From NCBI GenBank assembly GCA_913056175.1, contig CAJXLM010000016.1:1-53933 (forward strand): a stretch of 53,933 nucleotides of DNA, read 5' to 3'. The position numbers and the translations under genes were made by a program. The notes beneath the pieces are model-generated. The model was not told the DNA's origin. It ran no database searches and worked only from the letters and a program-made list of their open reading frames with translations. Below are positions 25,712-37,074 of this stretch, one piece after another; positions within the stretch are counted from its first letter, which is position 1, and the number at the start of each line of letters is the position of its first letter. This DNA is from an uncultured Opitutia bacterium. GTDB lineage: Bacteria > Verrucomicrobiota > Verrucomicrobiia > Opitutales > Puniceicoccaceae.

Positions 25712-27430
25712 GTGTGGGCCGAGCACAACGAAACCCTGCGCACCTTCCTCGGGGAGCGGGGCCTGGTGCCGGCGGAGACTCTCCGGGAAGCGGCGGTGGC
25801 CTGTGCGGAGGCGGGGGGGAGCCTTCTCGAGCGGCTCGGGGAGGCGGGATTCCTTTCCCGCGAGGAGGCGTTCGCGGAGCTCGCCGCCTGGCTGGGGCAG
25901 GAGTGGATTGCCCGGGTGCCCGCGGTGATTCCCCCGGAGCGGGCCGCCGAGATCCCCGCGGAGCTGGCCCACCGCCACGGAGTGCTTCCCTGGGAGTCCC
26001 GTGGCCCACTCTTGCGCGTCCTCGCGGTGGATCCCCTCCACGGGGAGCTGGCCGACCAGCTGGCCTTTGCCCTCGGGCGCGAGGTGGAGCTGCTCATGGC
26101 CGACCCGCGGGAGGTGGAGCGGCTCCTCCGGGCCACCTACAGGCCGGAGGAGCGGCCCCGCGGCTCCCTCCACCAGAAGGGCGGTCCTGCCAGCCCCCCG
26201 GTGGTCCGGGAAGGGGAGGACCCCGGGGAAGCCGCCCACTCGGCGCCGGTCATCCGCCTTGTCGACGCGGTCCTCGAGCAGGCGATCCACCAGCGGGCCT
26301 CCGACCTCCATTTCGAACCCAGCGGGGACGCGCTCCGGATCCGCTACCGGATCGACGGCCACCTCGAGGAGCGGGCCGCCCCGTCCCCGCGGCTGGCCGA
26401 ACCGGTGGTCGCCCGTCTCAAGGTTCTCGCCCACCTGGACATCGCGGAAAGGCGCGTGCCCCAGGACGGACGGATCCGGAGGACGGTGGCCGGCCGCCGC
26501 GTCGACCTGCGGGTTTCCACCCTGCCCACCCGGCAGGGGGAGAGTTGCGTGCTCCGCGTGCTCGACCGCTCGGCGATTCCCCTCGAACTCGAGGGGCTCG
26601 GCCTCTCCCCGGCGGTGCTCGCGGAACTGCGCGAGGTCGTCCGCCAGCCGCACGGGATCCTTCTCACCACCGGACCGACCGGCAGCGGAAAGACGACCAC
26701 CCTCTACAGCGTGCTTCGCGAGGAGAACGCGGTCGGCCGGAAACTTCTCACTGCGGAGGATCCGGTCGAGTACGGGATCGACGGGATCCTGCAGACGGCC
26801 GTGAACCACGCCATCGGTCTCGATTTCGCCCGCGTCCTGCGCACCTTTCTCCGCCAGGACCCGGACACGATCATGGTGGGGGAGATCCGGGATCCGGAGA
26901 CCGCCCGGATCGCCGTGCAGGCTGCCCTCACCGGGCATCTCGTCCTGAGCACCCTGCACACCAACGACGCCCCGGACACGGTCCTCCGGCTCGTCGACAT
27001 GGGCGTGGAGCCCTATCTCATCGCCGCCTCGCTCGAGGGGGTCCTCGCCCAGCGGCTCGTCCGGTGCGTGTGTCCCTCTTGCCGCCGTCTCTACCGGCCG
27101 GGCCCCGAACTCCTCGCCCAGCTCGGCCTGACCGCCGCGGACACCGGGGGCGGCCCCTTTGCCGAAGGGGGTGGCTGCGAGGAATGCGGCCATACCGGCT
27201 ATCGGGGACGGACCGGACTCTTCGAATGGATGAGGATGACCGACCGTCTTCGGGAGGCGATCAGCCGGGGGGCGGGGCGCCGGGAGCTCCGCGAGCGGGC
27301 CCGCGAGGGGGGCCTGCATACTCTCCGGGAGGCCGGAATCCGCGCCCTGCTGGCGGGCACCACCACCGCGGAGGAAGTCCTCCGGTCCAGGGGCATGGCC
27401 GCGCCGGCCTCCCCTTCCGGGCAACCATGA
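25712..27430 (+). CDS. GspE/PilB-type secretion ATPase, second paralogue
   Basis: A 572-residue ATPase with the same architecture as its upstream neighbour: an N-terminal T2SSE_N domain, ASDLHFEPSGDALRIRYR, Walker A GPTGSGKTTT, Asp-box AEDPVEYGI, Walker B DTIMVGEIRDPETA, STLHTNDAPDT, and a zinc knuckle (CPSC ... CEEC). All catalytic elements are intact, so this is not a decaying duplicate. GTG at 25712 has GGGAGG upstream. Its stop overlaps the GspF-like start (ATGA). The two ATPases differ clearly in the linker and C-terminal tail, so the duplication is old. Confidence 0.92.
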   Translation: MWAEHNETLRTFLGERGLVPAETLREAAVACAEAGGSLLERLGEAGFLSREEAFAELAAWLGQEWIARVPAVIPPERAAEIPAELAHRHGVLPWESRGPLLRVLAVDPLHGELADQLAFALGREVELLMADPREVERLLRATYRPEERPRGSLHQKGGPASPPVVREGEDPGEAAHSAPVIRLVDAVLEQAIHQRASDLHFEPSGDALRIRYRIDGHLEERAAPSPRLAEPVVARLKVLAHLDIAERRVPQDGRIRRTVAGRRVDLRVSTLPTRQGESCVLRVLDRSAIPLELEGLGLSPAVLAELREVVRQPHGILLTTGPTGSGKTTTLYSVLREENAVGRKLLTAEDPVEYGIDGILQTAVNHAIGLDFARVLRTFLRQDPDTIMVGEIRDPETARIAVQAALTGHLVLSTLHTNDAPDTVLRLVDMGVEPYLIAASLEGVLAQRLVRCVCPSCRRLYRPGPELLAQLGLTAADTGGGPFAEGGGCEECGHTGYRGRTGLFEWMRMTDRLREAISRGAGRRELRERAREGGLHTLREAGIRALLAGTTTAEEVLRSRGMAAPASPSGQP

Positions 27431-28698
27431 GCCGCTACCGCTACCGGGCCCTCGATGGGACCGGCGGGGAACGCCGGGGTCGGCTCCGCGCGCGGGACCG
27501 GGCGGAGGCGGAGGCGGTCCTGCGTTCCCGCGGGTGGATCCCCCGCGAGCTCAGCGCGGTCGAAGGGCGGCGCGGCCGGTCGCGGGCGGCGCGGGTCCCC
27601 GGAAGGGAGGGAGGGGAGGCGCGCCGCCGGGCCCGCCGATGGCCCGGGTCCGCCCGCATCCGCCCGCGCGAGGTCACCCTCTTCACGAGGCAACTGGCCA
27701 CTCTCCTGCGCTCCGGGGTGCCCCTCCTGCGCTCTCTGGAGGTGCTGCAGGCGCAGGAGGGCAACCGCGCCCTCGCCCGGGTCATCGGCCACCTCGCCGA
27801 CACCGTGCGGGCGGGCCACCCTCTCTCCGCGGGCCTCGCCGAGCACCCGCGGGTCTTCGACTCCCCCTTCGTGCCCATGGTGCGGGCCGGGGAGGCGGGC
27901 GGGGTGCTCGAGGGGGGACTCGCCCGCCTCGCCACCTACCGGGAGAATTCCGAGAGGCTGCGCGGACGCCTCCGCTCGGCCACGGCCTATCCGGCCGTCG
28001 TGGTCGCGGTCGCGCTGGTGGTCGTCGTCCTCCTCCTCGTCCAGGTCGTCCCCCAGTTCGAGCGGATCTTCGCGGACCTGCTCGGCGGGGCCGAACTGCC
28101 CGCTCTCACCCGCGGGGTCGTCGGGATCGGCCGGCTCCTCCGGGACCACTTCCCCCTCCTCGTCGGAGCCGTTCTCCCCGGGACGGTGCTCGCGGGCTGG
28201 TTCCTCCGGTCCGGGCCGGGACGGCGCTGGGCGGAGGGGCTGCTCCTGCGGCTGCCGCGGATCCGCGGACTGGTTACCAAGGCGACCGTCGCTCGCTGTG
28301 CCCGCTCCCTGGGCACCCTTCTCGCCAACGGCGTGCCCATCCTCGAGGCGCTCACCATTACCCGGGGGGTCGTCGGCCCCCACCGCTTTGCGGAGGCCCT
28401 GCGGCGGATCCACGACCGGGTGAGGGACGGGGAAACGCTCGCCGGGCCCATGGCGGGGGAGCGCCTCTTCCCGCCAATGGTGACGAGCATGGTCGAGGTC
28501 GGCGAGGAGACCGGCCAGCTCGAGGAGATGCTCGGCCGGGTGGCGGACGCCTATGAGGAGGAAGTGGACCGGGAGGTGAATACGGTCACCTCGCTGCTCG
28601 AGCCGGTCCTCATCGTCTTCCTCGCGGTGGTGGTCGGCGGGGTCGTCCTCGCCCTCTTCCTCCCGATCGTCCGGATCATCGAGACCCTCGGCGGGTAG
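27427..28698 (+). CDS. GspF/PilC-type inner-membrane platform protein
   Basis: The platform protein of a type II secretion or type IV pilus system, 423 residues. It begins YRYRALDGTGGERRGRL as GspF/PilC proteins do. An Arg-rich insertion (about residues 45-75) precedes the first T2SSF domain (LFTRQLATLLRSGVPLLRSLEVL). A membrane pair follows (PAVVVAVALVVVVLLLVQVV), then the second domain (ARSLGTLLANGVPILEALTI) and a final membrane helix. It is translationally coupled to the second ATPase. No pilin, pseudopilin, prepilin peptidase or secretin is encoded here. Its last 23 nt overlap the 3' end of the convergent STAS gene. Confidence 0.92.
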   Translation: MSRYRYRALDGTGGERRGRLRARDRAEAEAVLRSRGWIPRELSAVEGRRGRSRAARVPGREGGEARRRARRWPGSARIRPREVTLFTRQLATLLRSGVPLLRSLEVLQAQEGNRALARVIGHLADTVRAGHPLSAGLAEHPRVFDSPFVPMVRAGEAGGVLEGGLARLATYRENSERLRGRLRSATAYPAVVVAVALVVVVLLLVQVVPQFERIFADLLGGAELPALTRGVVGIGRLLRDHFPLLVGAVLPGTVLAGWFLRSGPGRRWAEGLLLRLPRIRGLVTKATVARCARSLGTLLANGVPILEALTITRGVVGPHRFAEALRRIHDRVRDGETLAGPMAGERLFPPMVTSMVEVGEETGQLEEMLGRVADAYEEEVDREVNTVTSLLEPVLIVFLAVVVGGVVLALFLPIVRIIETLGG

Positions 28699-29233
28699 GG
28701 CTCCCCTCGCCGGGCTCCGGCCCCTCGTCGCGGCCGTCGCCGTTGCGCTTCTTCTCGAGGAAGCGGATGACGTCCTCGAAGCGGGAGGCGTTGCGCTCGT
28801 CGGCCTCGAGGAGCCGACGGTGGGCCTCCAGCATGAGGGAGCGGTCGGCCTCTCTCCCGGGGAGGGGCCGGTCCCCCGCACCTCCGCGAGGGGGCGGGGA
28901 TTGTCCCTCGACCGAGACGAGCCGGTGCAGGCCGAGATTCTCCACGAGTTCCCGGTTGCGGGCGGAGAGCCGGGAGAGCCCGATCTCCCCCGGCGGGTCC
29001 TGCCGCCGCAGGCGGAGGGCCGCGCCGGCGAGGATGCCGAGGAAGGTGCTGTCCATGCCGGTGCACTCCCCGCAGTCCACGACGATGCGCGGACGCTCCT
29101 CCGCGGCCATCCGCCGGAAGAATTCGTCGACGGGTGCGCTGTTCAGGTAGCCCGCCCGGCCCTGGATGCGCAGGACCACTGGGTCCCCGGAGGGATCGAC
29201 CGCGAATCCCGAAGAATCCTCCGCGGCGGGCAT
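28676..29233 (-). CDS. STAS-domain (anti-sigma antagonist-like) protein
   Basis: The product is 185 residues. Residues 15-110 match a STAS domain: VVLRIQGRAGYLNSAPVDEFF, PRIVVDCGECTGMDSTFLGILAGAAL (with the conserved DCxxxTxxDSTFLG-type site, where Ser or Thr is phosphorylated in SpoIIAA-like proteins), and IGLSRLSARNRELVENLGLHRLV. The C-terminal 70 residues are charged and helical, ending Arg-rich. It likely acts in a partner-switching circuit, but no anti-sigma kinase or phosphatase is near. The gene starts 19 nt after acnA and ends overlapping gspF tail-to-tail. Confidence 0.8.
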   Translation of the reverse strand: MPAAEDSSGFAVDPSGDPVVLRIQGRAGYLNSAPVDEFFRRMAAEERPRIVVDCGECTGMDSTFLGILAGAALRLRRQDPPGEIGLSRLSARNRELVENLGLHRLVSVEGQSPPPRGGAGDRPLPGREADRSLMLEAHRRLLEADERNASRFEDVIRFLEKKRNGDGRDEGPEPGEGSPTRRGSR

Positions 29234-29252
29234 GGAAGGTGGGCGGCTCGCT

Positions 29253-32072
<2,820 letters not shown>

Positions 32073-32100
32073 GGTGGGCGCTGGGGTTCGGGGTCGGGGT

Positions 32101-32589
32101 TTACGGGGTGGGGGAGCCGCCGGAGAGGGCTCGCCGCAGCTCCTGGAAGTCGGGGATGTTCTTGGGGTCGTCGCTCGACCAGGCGTAGGCGATGCGACCG
32201 TCCGTGCCGACGACGAAGGCGGAGCGTTTGGCCACGCCCTTCAGGCCGAGGAGTTCGTCGTAGAGGACGCCGTAGCGGGGGGCCACCTCCCGGTTGAAGT
32301 CGCTCAGCAGCGGAAAGGGGATTTGCTCCTTGCGCGCCATTTCCTCGAGGGTGAACGGGCTGTCCACGCTGATCCCAAGAACCTGCGCGTCGAGGGCCTC
32401 GAAGTCATGGAAGCTGTCCCGCACCGAGCACATCTCCGACATGCAAACGCTGGTGAAGGCGAAGGGGAAGAAGAGCAGCACCGTTGGGCGGTGGCCGAAG
32501 GAGTCCGAGAGCGTGTGGGAGGCAAAGCCGTCGGAGGTCTTCTGGCGGAGGGTGAAATCGGGTGCTTCGCTGCCTACGGAAAGAGCCAT
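32101..32589 (-). CDS. AhpE-like peroxiredoxin
   Basis: A 162-residue cytosolic thioredoxin-fold peroxidase. The active site [18 protein letters not shown] has the peroxidatic Cys and a second Cys five residues on, as in AhpE/Prx groups with the FxPVCTxExC pattern. [11 protein letters not shown] opens the fold, and [20 protein letters not shown] is the C-terminal strand pair. It differs from the exported Bcp-type protein at 18747. It starts 145 nt after rsmB; a perfect CCCCCG/CGGGGG hairpin (32623-32636) lies between. acnA, an oxidant-sensitive iron-sulfur enzyme, is upstream-adjacent on the map and ends the same strand run. Confidence 0.9.
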   Translation of the reverse strand: MALSVGSEAPDFTLRQKTSDGFASHTLSDSFGHRPTVLLFFPFAFTSVCMSEMCSVRDSFHDFEALDAQVLGISVDSPFTLEEMARKEQIPFPLLSDFNREVAPRYGVLYDELLGLKGVAKRSAFVVGTDGRIAYAWSSDDPKNIPDFQELRRALSGGSPTP

Positions 32590-32734
32590 AACGGAAAAGG
32601 GAACGGAAGCAGAAATTTGTTTCCCCCGCACGGGGGTGTCAACGGAGACCGCTCCCGAATCCCCGTTTGCGCCCAGCGGGGCTAATCGGTGGCAGTAGCG
32701 GGAGCGGGCGCCACGGCCCGGGTGCGCGCTCGCC

Positions 32735-34033
32735 CTAGCGGACCGGGGAGTCGTCCCGCAGCAGTCGGTAGACCCCGGCACCGTCGTGCCCGGTACGGGT
32801 CGGCCGGGCGAGCACGGCGGTTTCGAGGCGGAAGGCGCGGCCCTCCGCCCCCGCGAGGAAGGCATCGACCACCTCCCGGTTCTCCTCCACCTCGAGGCTG
32901 CAGGTGCTGTAGACGAGGATGCCGCCCGGGACCACCAGCCGGGCGGCCCGGCGGAGGTAGGCGAGCTGGCGGGGCGGGAGGGCGCGGAGGTCCTCCGGGC
33001 GCAGGCGCCACCGGGCGTCCGGACGGCGCCGGAGGACCCCGGTATTGCTGCAGGGCGCGTCGAGGAGGACGGCGTCGAAGGACCCGTGGTCCGCCGGGAG
33101 GGGGTCGTCCTCCCCGAGGTCCACGGGCCGCGCCACCGCCCGCACCGGCCAGGGGGCGAGGTTGGCCCGGAGGAGGCCGAGGCGGGGGGGAAGGTCGGCG
33201 GCCACCAGTTCCCGGGGACCGCGGGGATCGGCGAGCAGGCCCCGGCTCTTCCCGCCGGGGCTGGCACAAAGGTCGAGAACGCGTCCGGAGGGCCGGGCCA
33301 GGGTTGCCTCCACGGCGATGCGGGTGGCCGGGTCCCGGATCGTCCAGGTGCCCGCCCGGAGGCCTTCCTGTACTTCCGGCGGGATGCCGCGGGGAAGCCG
33401 ATGGAAGTGCGGCCAGCGGGTGGGCTGGAGGGGACTCTCCGGGTTGGCCACCTCCCCGGGCGGGGAGGCGGCCGGGCCGTGCGCGTACAGCTCGGGGGTG
33501 CGCTGGTTCCAATGGAGGAGGCGGGAGGTCTCCGCCGGTCCCCAGCGCTCCCGCCATCGCTCCACGAGCCAGTCCGGGTGGGAGGTGAAGACGGCCTCGG
33601 GGACGCTCGCCGGATCCCCGCGGATGCCTTCGAGGGTGGCGGTGGCCCGGCGGAGGACAGCGTTGACGAGCCGGACCGTTCCCGCGCGGAGCCCGGCCTC
33701 CCGCGCCTGGTCCACCCAGGAGTGGACGAGCCGGGGACGGACGGCCGCCGACTCCCCGGCGTGGTCGCTCTCGGCGAGGGCGAGGAGGAGGATGGCCTCG
33801 GCGGCCGGCGCCGGCCGCCGGCGCAGGTGCTGGTCGAGGACGTGCCGGTAGAGGCGGAGGTTGCGGATGGCCCCGGTCTGCAGGCGGATCGCCCGCCGGC
33901 GGTCCGCGCCCTTCCCCGGTCCCTCGGCCTCCCGGATGTCCCCGAGCTTGGCGGGCGCGCGCAGGTAGCGGGTCATCCAGCGGACGGCCCGTTGCTGGCT
34001 ACCCGCCGGAAAAGGATTGTCCTCGGCCGTCAT
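32735..34033 (-). CDS. rsmB: 16S rRNA m5C methyltransferase RsmB-like
   Basis: The product is 432 residues. An N-terminal NusB-like helical domain (about 1-150) is followed by a SAM-dependent RNA m5C methyltransferase domain with VLDLCASPGGKSRGLLAD (motif I), DAPCSNTGVLRRRPDARW (motif IV Cys) and VYSTCSLEVEENREVV (motif VI catalytic Cys). This layout is that of RsmB/Sun, which methylates C967 of 16S rRNA. The start is ATG at 34033, divergent from the GreA-like gene 56 bp away. The subgroup assignment rests on the NusB-like domain. Confidence 0.92.
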   Translation of the reverse strand: MTAEDNPFPAGSQQRAVRWMTRYLRAPAKLGDIREAEGPGKGADRRRAIRLQTGAIRNLRLYRHVLDQHLRRRPAPAAEAILLLALAESDHAGESAAVRPRLVHSWVDQAREAGLRAGTVRLVNAVLRRATATLEGIRGDPASVPEAVFTSHPDWLVERWRERWGPAETSRLLHWNQRTPELYAHGPAASPPGEVANPESPLQPTRWPHFHRLPRGIPPEVQEGLRAGTWTIRDPATRIAVEATLARPSGRVLDLCASPGGKSRGLLADPRGPRELVAADLPPRLGLLRANLAPWPVRAVARPVDLGEDDPLPADHGSFDAVLLDAPCSNTGVLRRRPDARWRLRPEDLRALPPRQLAYLRRAARLVVPGGILVYSTCSLEVEENREVVDAFLAGAEGRAFRLETAVLARPTRTGHDGAGVYRLLRDDSPVR

Positions 34034-34089
34034 TTCTTTTCGACTCGAGGTTTACCTTCTCGGGAACGCTCTTGTCTTCTCAAACCTTT

Positions 34090-36030
34090 ATGGATTCGGA
34101 AACCATCGACCAGCTGATCGCCGGAAACAATCGCCTGGAACCCTTTCGGGAAAAGCTGGAGGCCATGCAACTGGGGACGTATTGCATCCATCGCAGCTGG
34201 GGATTCGGCAGGATTCAGGGCTATGACGAAGGCTCCGGGAAGTTGCTCATCGATTTTGAGGGGGGCAAGGACGGGCACGGCATGGATCCGGCCTTCTGCG
34301 TGGACAAGCTGGAAATCCTGCCCGCCGAGAGCCTCCTCGTCCGCAGCCGGGAGGAGCCGGAGGCGGTCCGCGGGCTCCTCGAGTCGGACCGGGTCGCCGT
34401 GATCATTGGGATCCTCACCACCCGGCCGGAGGGGGCGGCCACCGCCGCCGAGATCGAGCGCCAGCTGGCTTTCCTCCTCCCGGAGGAGAAGAAGCGCAAG
34501 CGCTGGTGGACGGAGGCGAAGAAGGAGCTGGTCCGCGAGCCCCGCGTAGCCGTCCCGGCCAAGAAGACCGAGCCCTATGTGCTCCGGGAGGAGGAGGAGA
34601 AGCGCCATCCGGAAGAGGAAATCCTCGAGGAGTTCTACGAGACGAAGAAGGCCAAGCAGAAGGTGATCCTCGCCGAGAAGCTCTACGCGGTCGCCAAGGA
34701 CGGCAAGGGCCTCACCGGGGACAGCGGGACCGACGCGAAGGAACGCCAGCAGAGCCTTCAGGAGAAGTTGCCCGACATCCTCGACGAGCTCACCCAGCGG
34801 ATCCAGGACACCAAGCTGCTCGGCCAGGCGGACCGTCTCCACGGGGTCTGGGTGCGCAACAACCTCGCCCGCTACCTCGCCCAGGAAAAGGACTCGGATG
34901 TCGACGTGGACGCCCTCGAGCCGACCTCCGGCTCGATCGTCGAGGAATCGGTGGAGAATCTCGACAAGCTGGCCGCGGAGCTGCCCGCCAGCTATCAGGA
35001 GCGCTTTCTCGACTTGCTCAGCCGGACCTATCCGGACCGCTGGGAGGAGATGGTAGTGCGGCTCCTCCGGCACAGTGAGGGACGCTTCACCGGGGAATGC
35101 ATCGCCTTCCTTTACGACCGCGGCAAGGCGGACCGGGTCCAGGAGTGCTTCGAGCGCTGGCTGAACGAGCAGACCATGCGCGGCCCGATCCTCCTGTGGA
35201 TCATCCGCAATCGCGAGAAGCCGAAGTACAGCGAACTCATCGACGGGCTGCTCACCCCCCGCTTCCTCAACGCCGTCTTCTACGCGATCGACCAGGAGTC
35301 CCTCCAGAACGCCTCCTCCCGGCGGATCCCCCTTGCCGACGCCCTCAGTGAGGACTCCGAGCTGATCCCCATGCTCCTCAAGCGCGGCACGCCGGAGAAC
35401 GCCCGGGACCTCGCCCAGATGCTCCTGCTCAACCAGGGCTTCGAGGATCTCACCAAGAAGTCCCTGCTCGCCCGCTTCATCAAGCAGGACAAGAGCATCC
35501 AGAGCCTCCTCGAGCGGGAGGCCGCCGAGGAAACCGAGACCGAAAAAACCCTCACCGTTTCCGCGGAGAGTTTAGCCGAGGCCCGCGAGGAGTACGAGGA
35601 CCTCGTCCAGCGGAAGATCCCCGAGAACAAGCAGGCCATCGAGACCGCCAAGGAGCACGGCGACCTCCGTGAGAACGCCGAGTACAAGATGGCCCGGCAG
35701 GACCAGGACACGCTCCTCGCCCGCAAGGCCGAACTCGACAGGGACCTGAGCCGCGCCCGGGTCACCGATTTCTCCGAGGCCACCGTCGACACGGTGGGCA
35801 TCGGCAACGTGGTCGAGCTCCGCGAGGGCTCCACCGGCCAGCTGCACCGCTACGCGATCCTCGGCGCCTGGGACGGGAAACCCGAACGTAACATCCTCTC
35901 CTACCTCACCCCGGTCGGACAGGCCGTCCTCGGCCGGCGGCGGGGCGATCAGGTGGAGACGGAGATCGACGGGACCCGCGAGACCTGGACCATCGAGTCG
36001 ATCGGCCGCTGGGTCGACGAGACGAACTGA
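34090..36030 (+). CDS. Large GreA/GreB-type transcription factor with ~480-residue N-terminal extension
   Basis: The product is 646 residues. The last 150 residues are a GreA/GreB protein: the coiled coil (YEDLVQRKIPENKQAIETAKEHGDLRENAEY, with the acidic tip DLRENAEY that rescues backtracked RNA polymerase) and the C-terminal FKBP-like domain (VGIGNVVELREG ... YAILGAWDG ... ILSYLTPVGQAVLGRRRGDQVE). The N-terminal part begins with a small beta domain (GTYCIHRSWGFGRIQGYDE) and is then mostly helical, with charged segments. Standard GreA is about 158 residues, so this is an enlarged lineage-specific form. ATG at 34090 is used; TTG at 34072 is an alternative. Confidence 0.85.
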   Translation: MDSETIDQLIAGNNRLEPFREKLEAMQLGTYCIHRSWGFGRIQGYDEGSGKLLIDFEGGKDGHGMDPAFCVDKLEILPAESLLVRSREEPEAVRGLLESDRVAVIIGILTTRPEGAATAAEIERQLAFLLPEEKKRKRWWTEAKKELVREPRVAVPAKKTEPYVLREEEEKRHPEEEILEEFYETKKAKQKVILAEKLYAVAKDGKGLTGDSGTDAKERQQSLQEKLPDILDELTQRIQDTKLLGQADRLHGVWVRNNLARYLAQEKDSDVDVDALEPTSGSIVEESVENLDKLAAELPASYQERFLDLLSRTYPDRWEEMVVRLLRHSEGRFTGECIAFLYDRGKADRVQECFERWLNEQTMRGPILLWIIRNREKPKYSELIDGLLTPRFLNAVFYAIDQESLQNASSRRIPLADALSEDSELIPMLLKRGTPENARDLAQMLLLNQGFEDLTKKSLLARFIKQDKSIQSLLEREAAEETETEKTLTVSAESLAEAREEYEDLVQRKIPENKQAIETAKEHGDLRENAEYKMARQDQDTLLARKAELDRDLSRARVTDFSEATVDTVGIGNVVELREGSTGQLHRYAILGAWDGKPERNILSYLTPVGQAVLGRRRGDQVETEIDGTRETWTIESIGRWVDETN

Positions 36031-36058
36031 GCGCCCGCCGCGGGGCCGTCCCCACACC

Positions 36059-37027
36059 ATGACCGAGCGGGGCGAAGGCTGGGAGATCCTCCGCCTCCTC
36101 TCCGACCCCACGCGCGCCCGCATCCTCAATCTCGTCCGCCGGGAGGAGCTCAGCGTGGCCGAGCTGCAGGACATCCTCGGCATGGGGCAGTCCCGCATCT
36201 CCTCCCACCTCGCCCTCCTCCGCCAGGGGGGACTCGTCGCCGACCGCCGGGAGGGCAAGCGCGCCTTCTACGGGCTGCGCGCCGACCTCTCCCCCGCGGT
36301 CGACTCCCTCCTCCGCGAGGCCCTCGACCTCGTCGACCGGGACGCCGGCTTCGCCGAGGACCGGGCCAACCTCGAGCGGGTCCTCGCGAGCCGCAAGCAG
36401 GTCGCCGAGCGCTATTTCAACCTCGTGGCCGGCCGCCTCGGCCGCAGTTATTGCCCGGGCCGCTCCTGGGAGGCCATCGGCCACTTCCTCCTCCTGCTCG
36501 CCCCGCGGGTGCGGGTGGCCGATCTCGGGGCGGGGGAGGGCATGCTCGGGCAGTTGCTCGCCCGCAACGCCGAGCGGGTGATCTGCGTGGACCGCTCCCC
36601 GCGCATGGTCGAGGTGGGCCGGGAGCTGGCCGCCCGAAACGAGATCGAGAACCTCGAGTACCTCGAGGGGGACATCGAGGCGGTGCCCCTCCCGGACGAG
36701 TCCGTCGACCTCGCCTTCCTCAGCCAGGCCCTCCACCACGCCGAGCATCCCGGCCGGGCCGTTCGGGAGGCCTACCGCATCCTCGCCCCGGGCGGGCGTC
36801 TCGCCATCCTCGACCTCGCCGAGCACCGCTTCGAGAAGGCCCGCGAGCTCTACGCGGACACCTGGCTGGGCTTTTCCGAGAACGAGCTCTACCGCTTCCT
36901 CCGCGAGGCGGGCTTTCGCTCGGTGGAGGTGACCGCGGTGGCCCGCGAGGAGGAGGAGCCGGGCTTCGTCACCCTGCTCGCCACGGGGCTGCGCCCGGGC
37001 GGGGCCGGGCCGGCGGCCGGGAATTGA
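36059..37027 (+). CDS. ArsR-type HTH regulator fused to a class I SAM methyltransferase
   Basis: The product is 322 residues. Residues 1-90 form a winged helix (LRLLSDPTRARILNLVRREELSVAELQDILGMGQSRISSHLALLRQGGLV). Residues about 130-300 form a SAM methyltransferase: VADLGAGEGMLGQLLA (motif I), VICVDRSPRMVEVGRE, and SQALHHAEHPGRAVREAYRILAPGGRLAILD. No CxC metal site typical of ArsR/SmtB sensors is visible in the HTH. Such fusions are known in many bacteria; one idea is that they sense SAM or a methylated metabolite. It follows the GreA-like gene by 28 nt, so co-transcription is likely. Confidence 0.9.
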   Translation: MTERGEGWEILRLLSDPTRARILNLVRREELSVAELQDILGMGQSRISSHLALLRQGGLVADRREGKRAFYGLRADLSPAVDSLLREALDLVDRDAGFAEDRANLERVLASRKQVAERYFNLVAGRLGRSYCPGRSWEAIGHFLLLLAPRVRVADLGAGEGMLGQLLARNAERVICVDRSPRMVEVGRELAARNEIENLEYLEGDIEAVPLPDESVDLAFLSQALHHAEHPGRAVREAYRILAPGGRLAILDLAEHRFEKARELYADTWLGFSENELYRFLREAGFRSVEVTAVAREEEEPGFVTLLATGLRPGGAGPAAGN

Positions 37028-37074
37028 GGGTCAGGGTCGGGGCGGATGGGGAGTCTCGCCCGCCCCCCGGCCGA

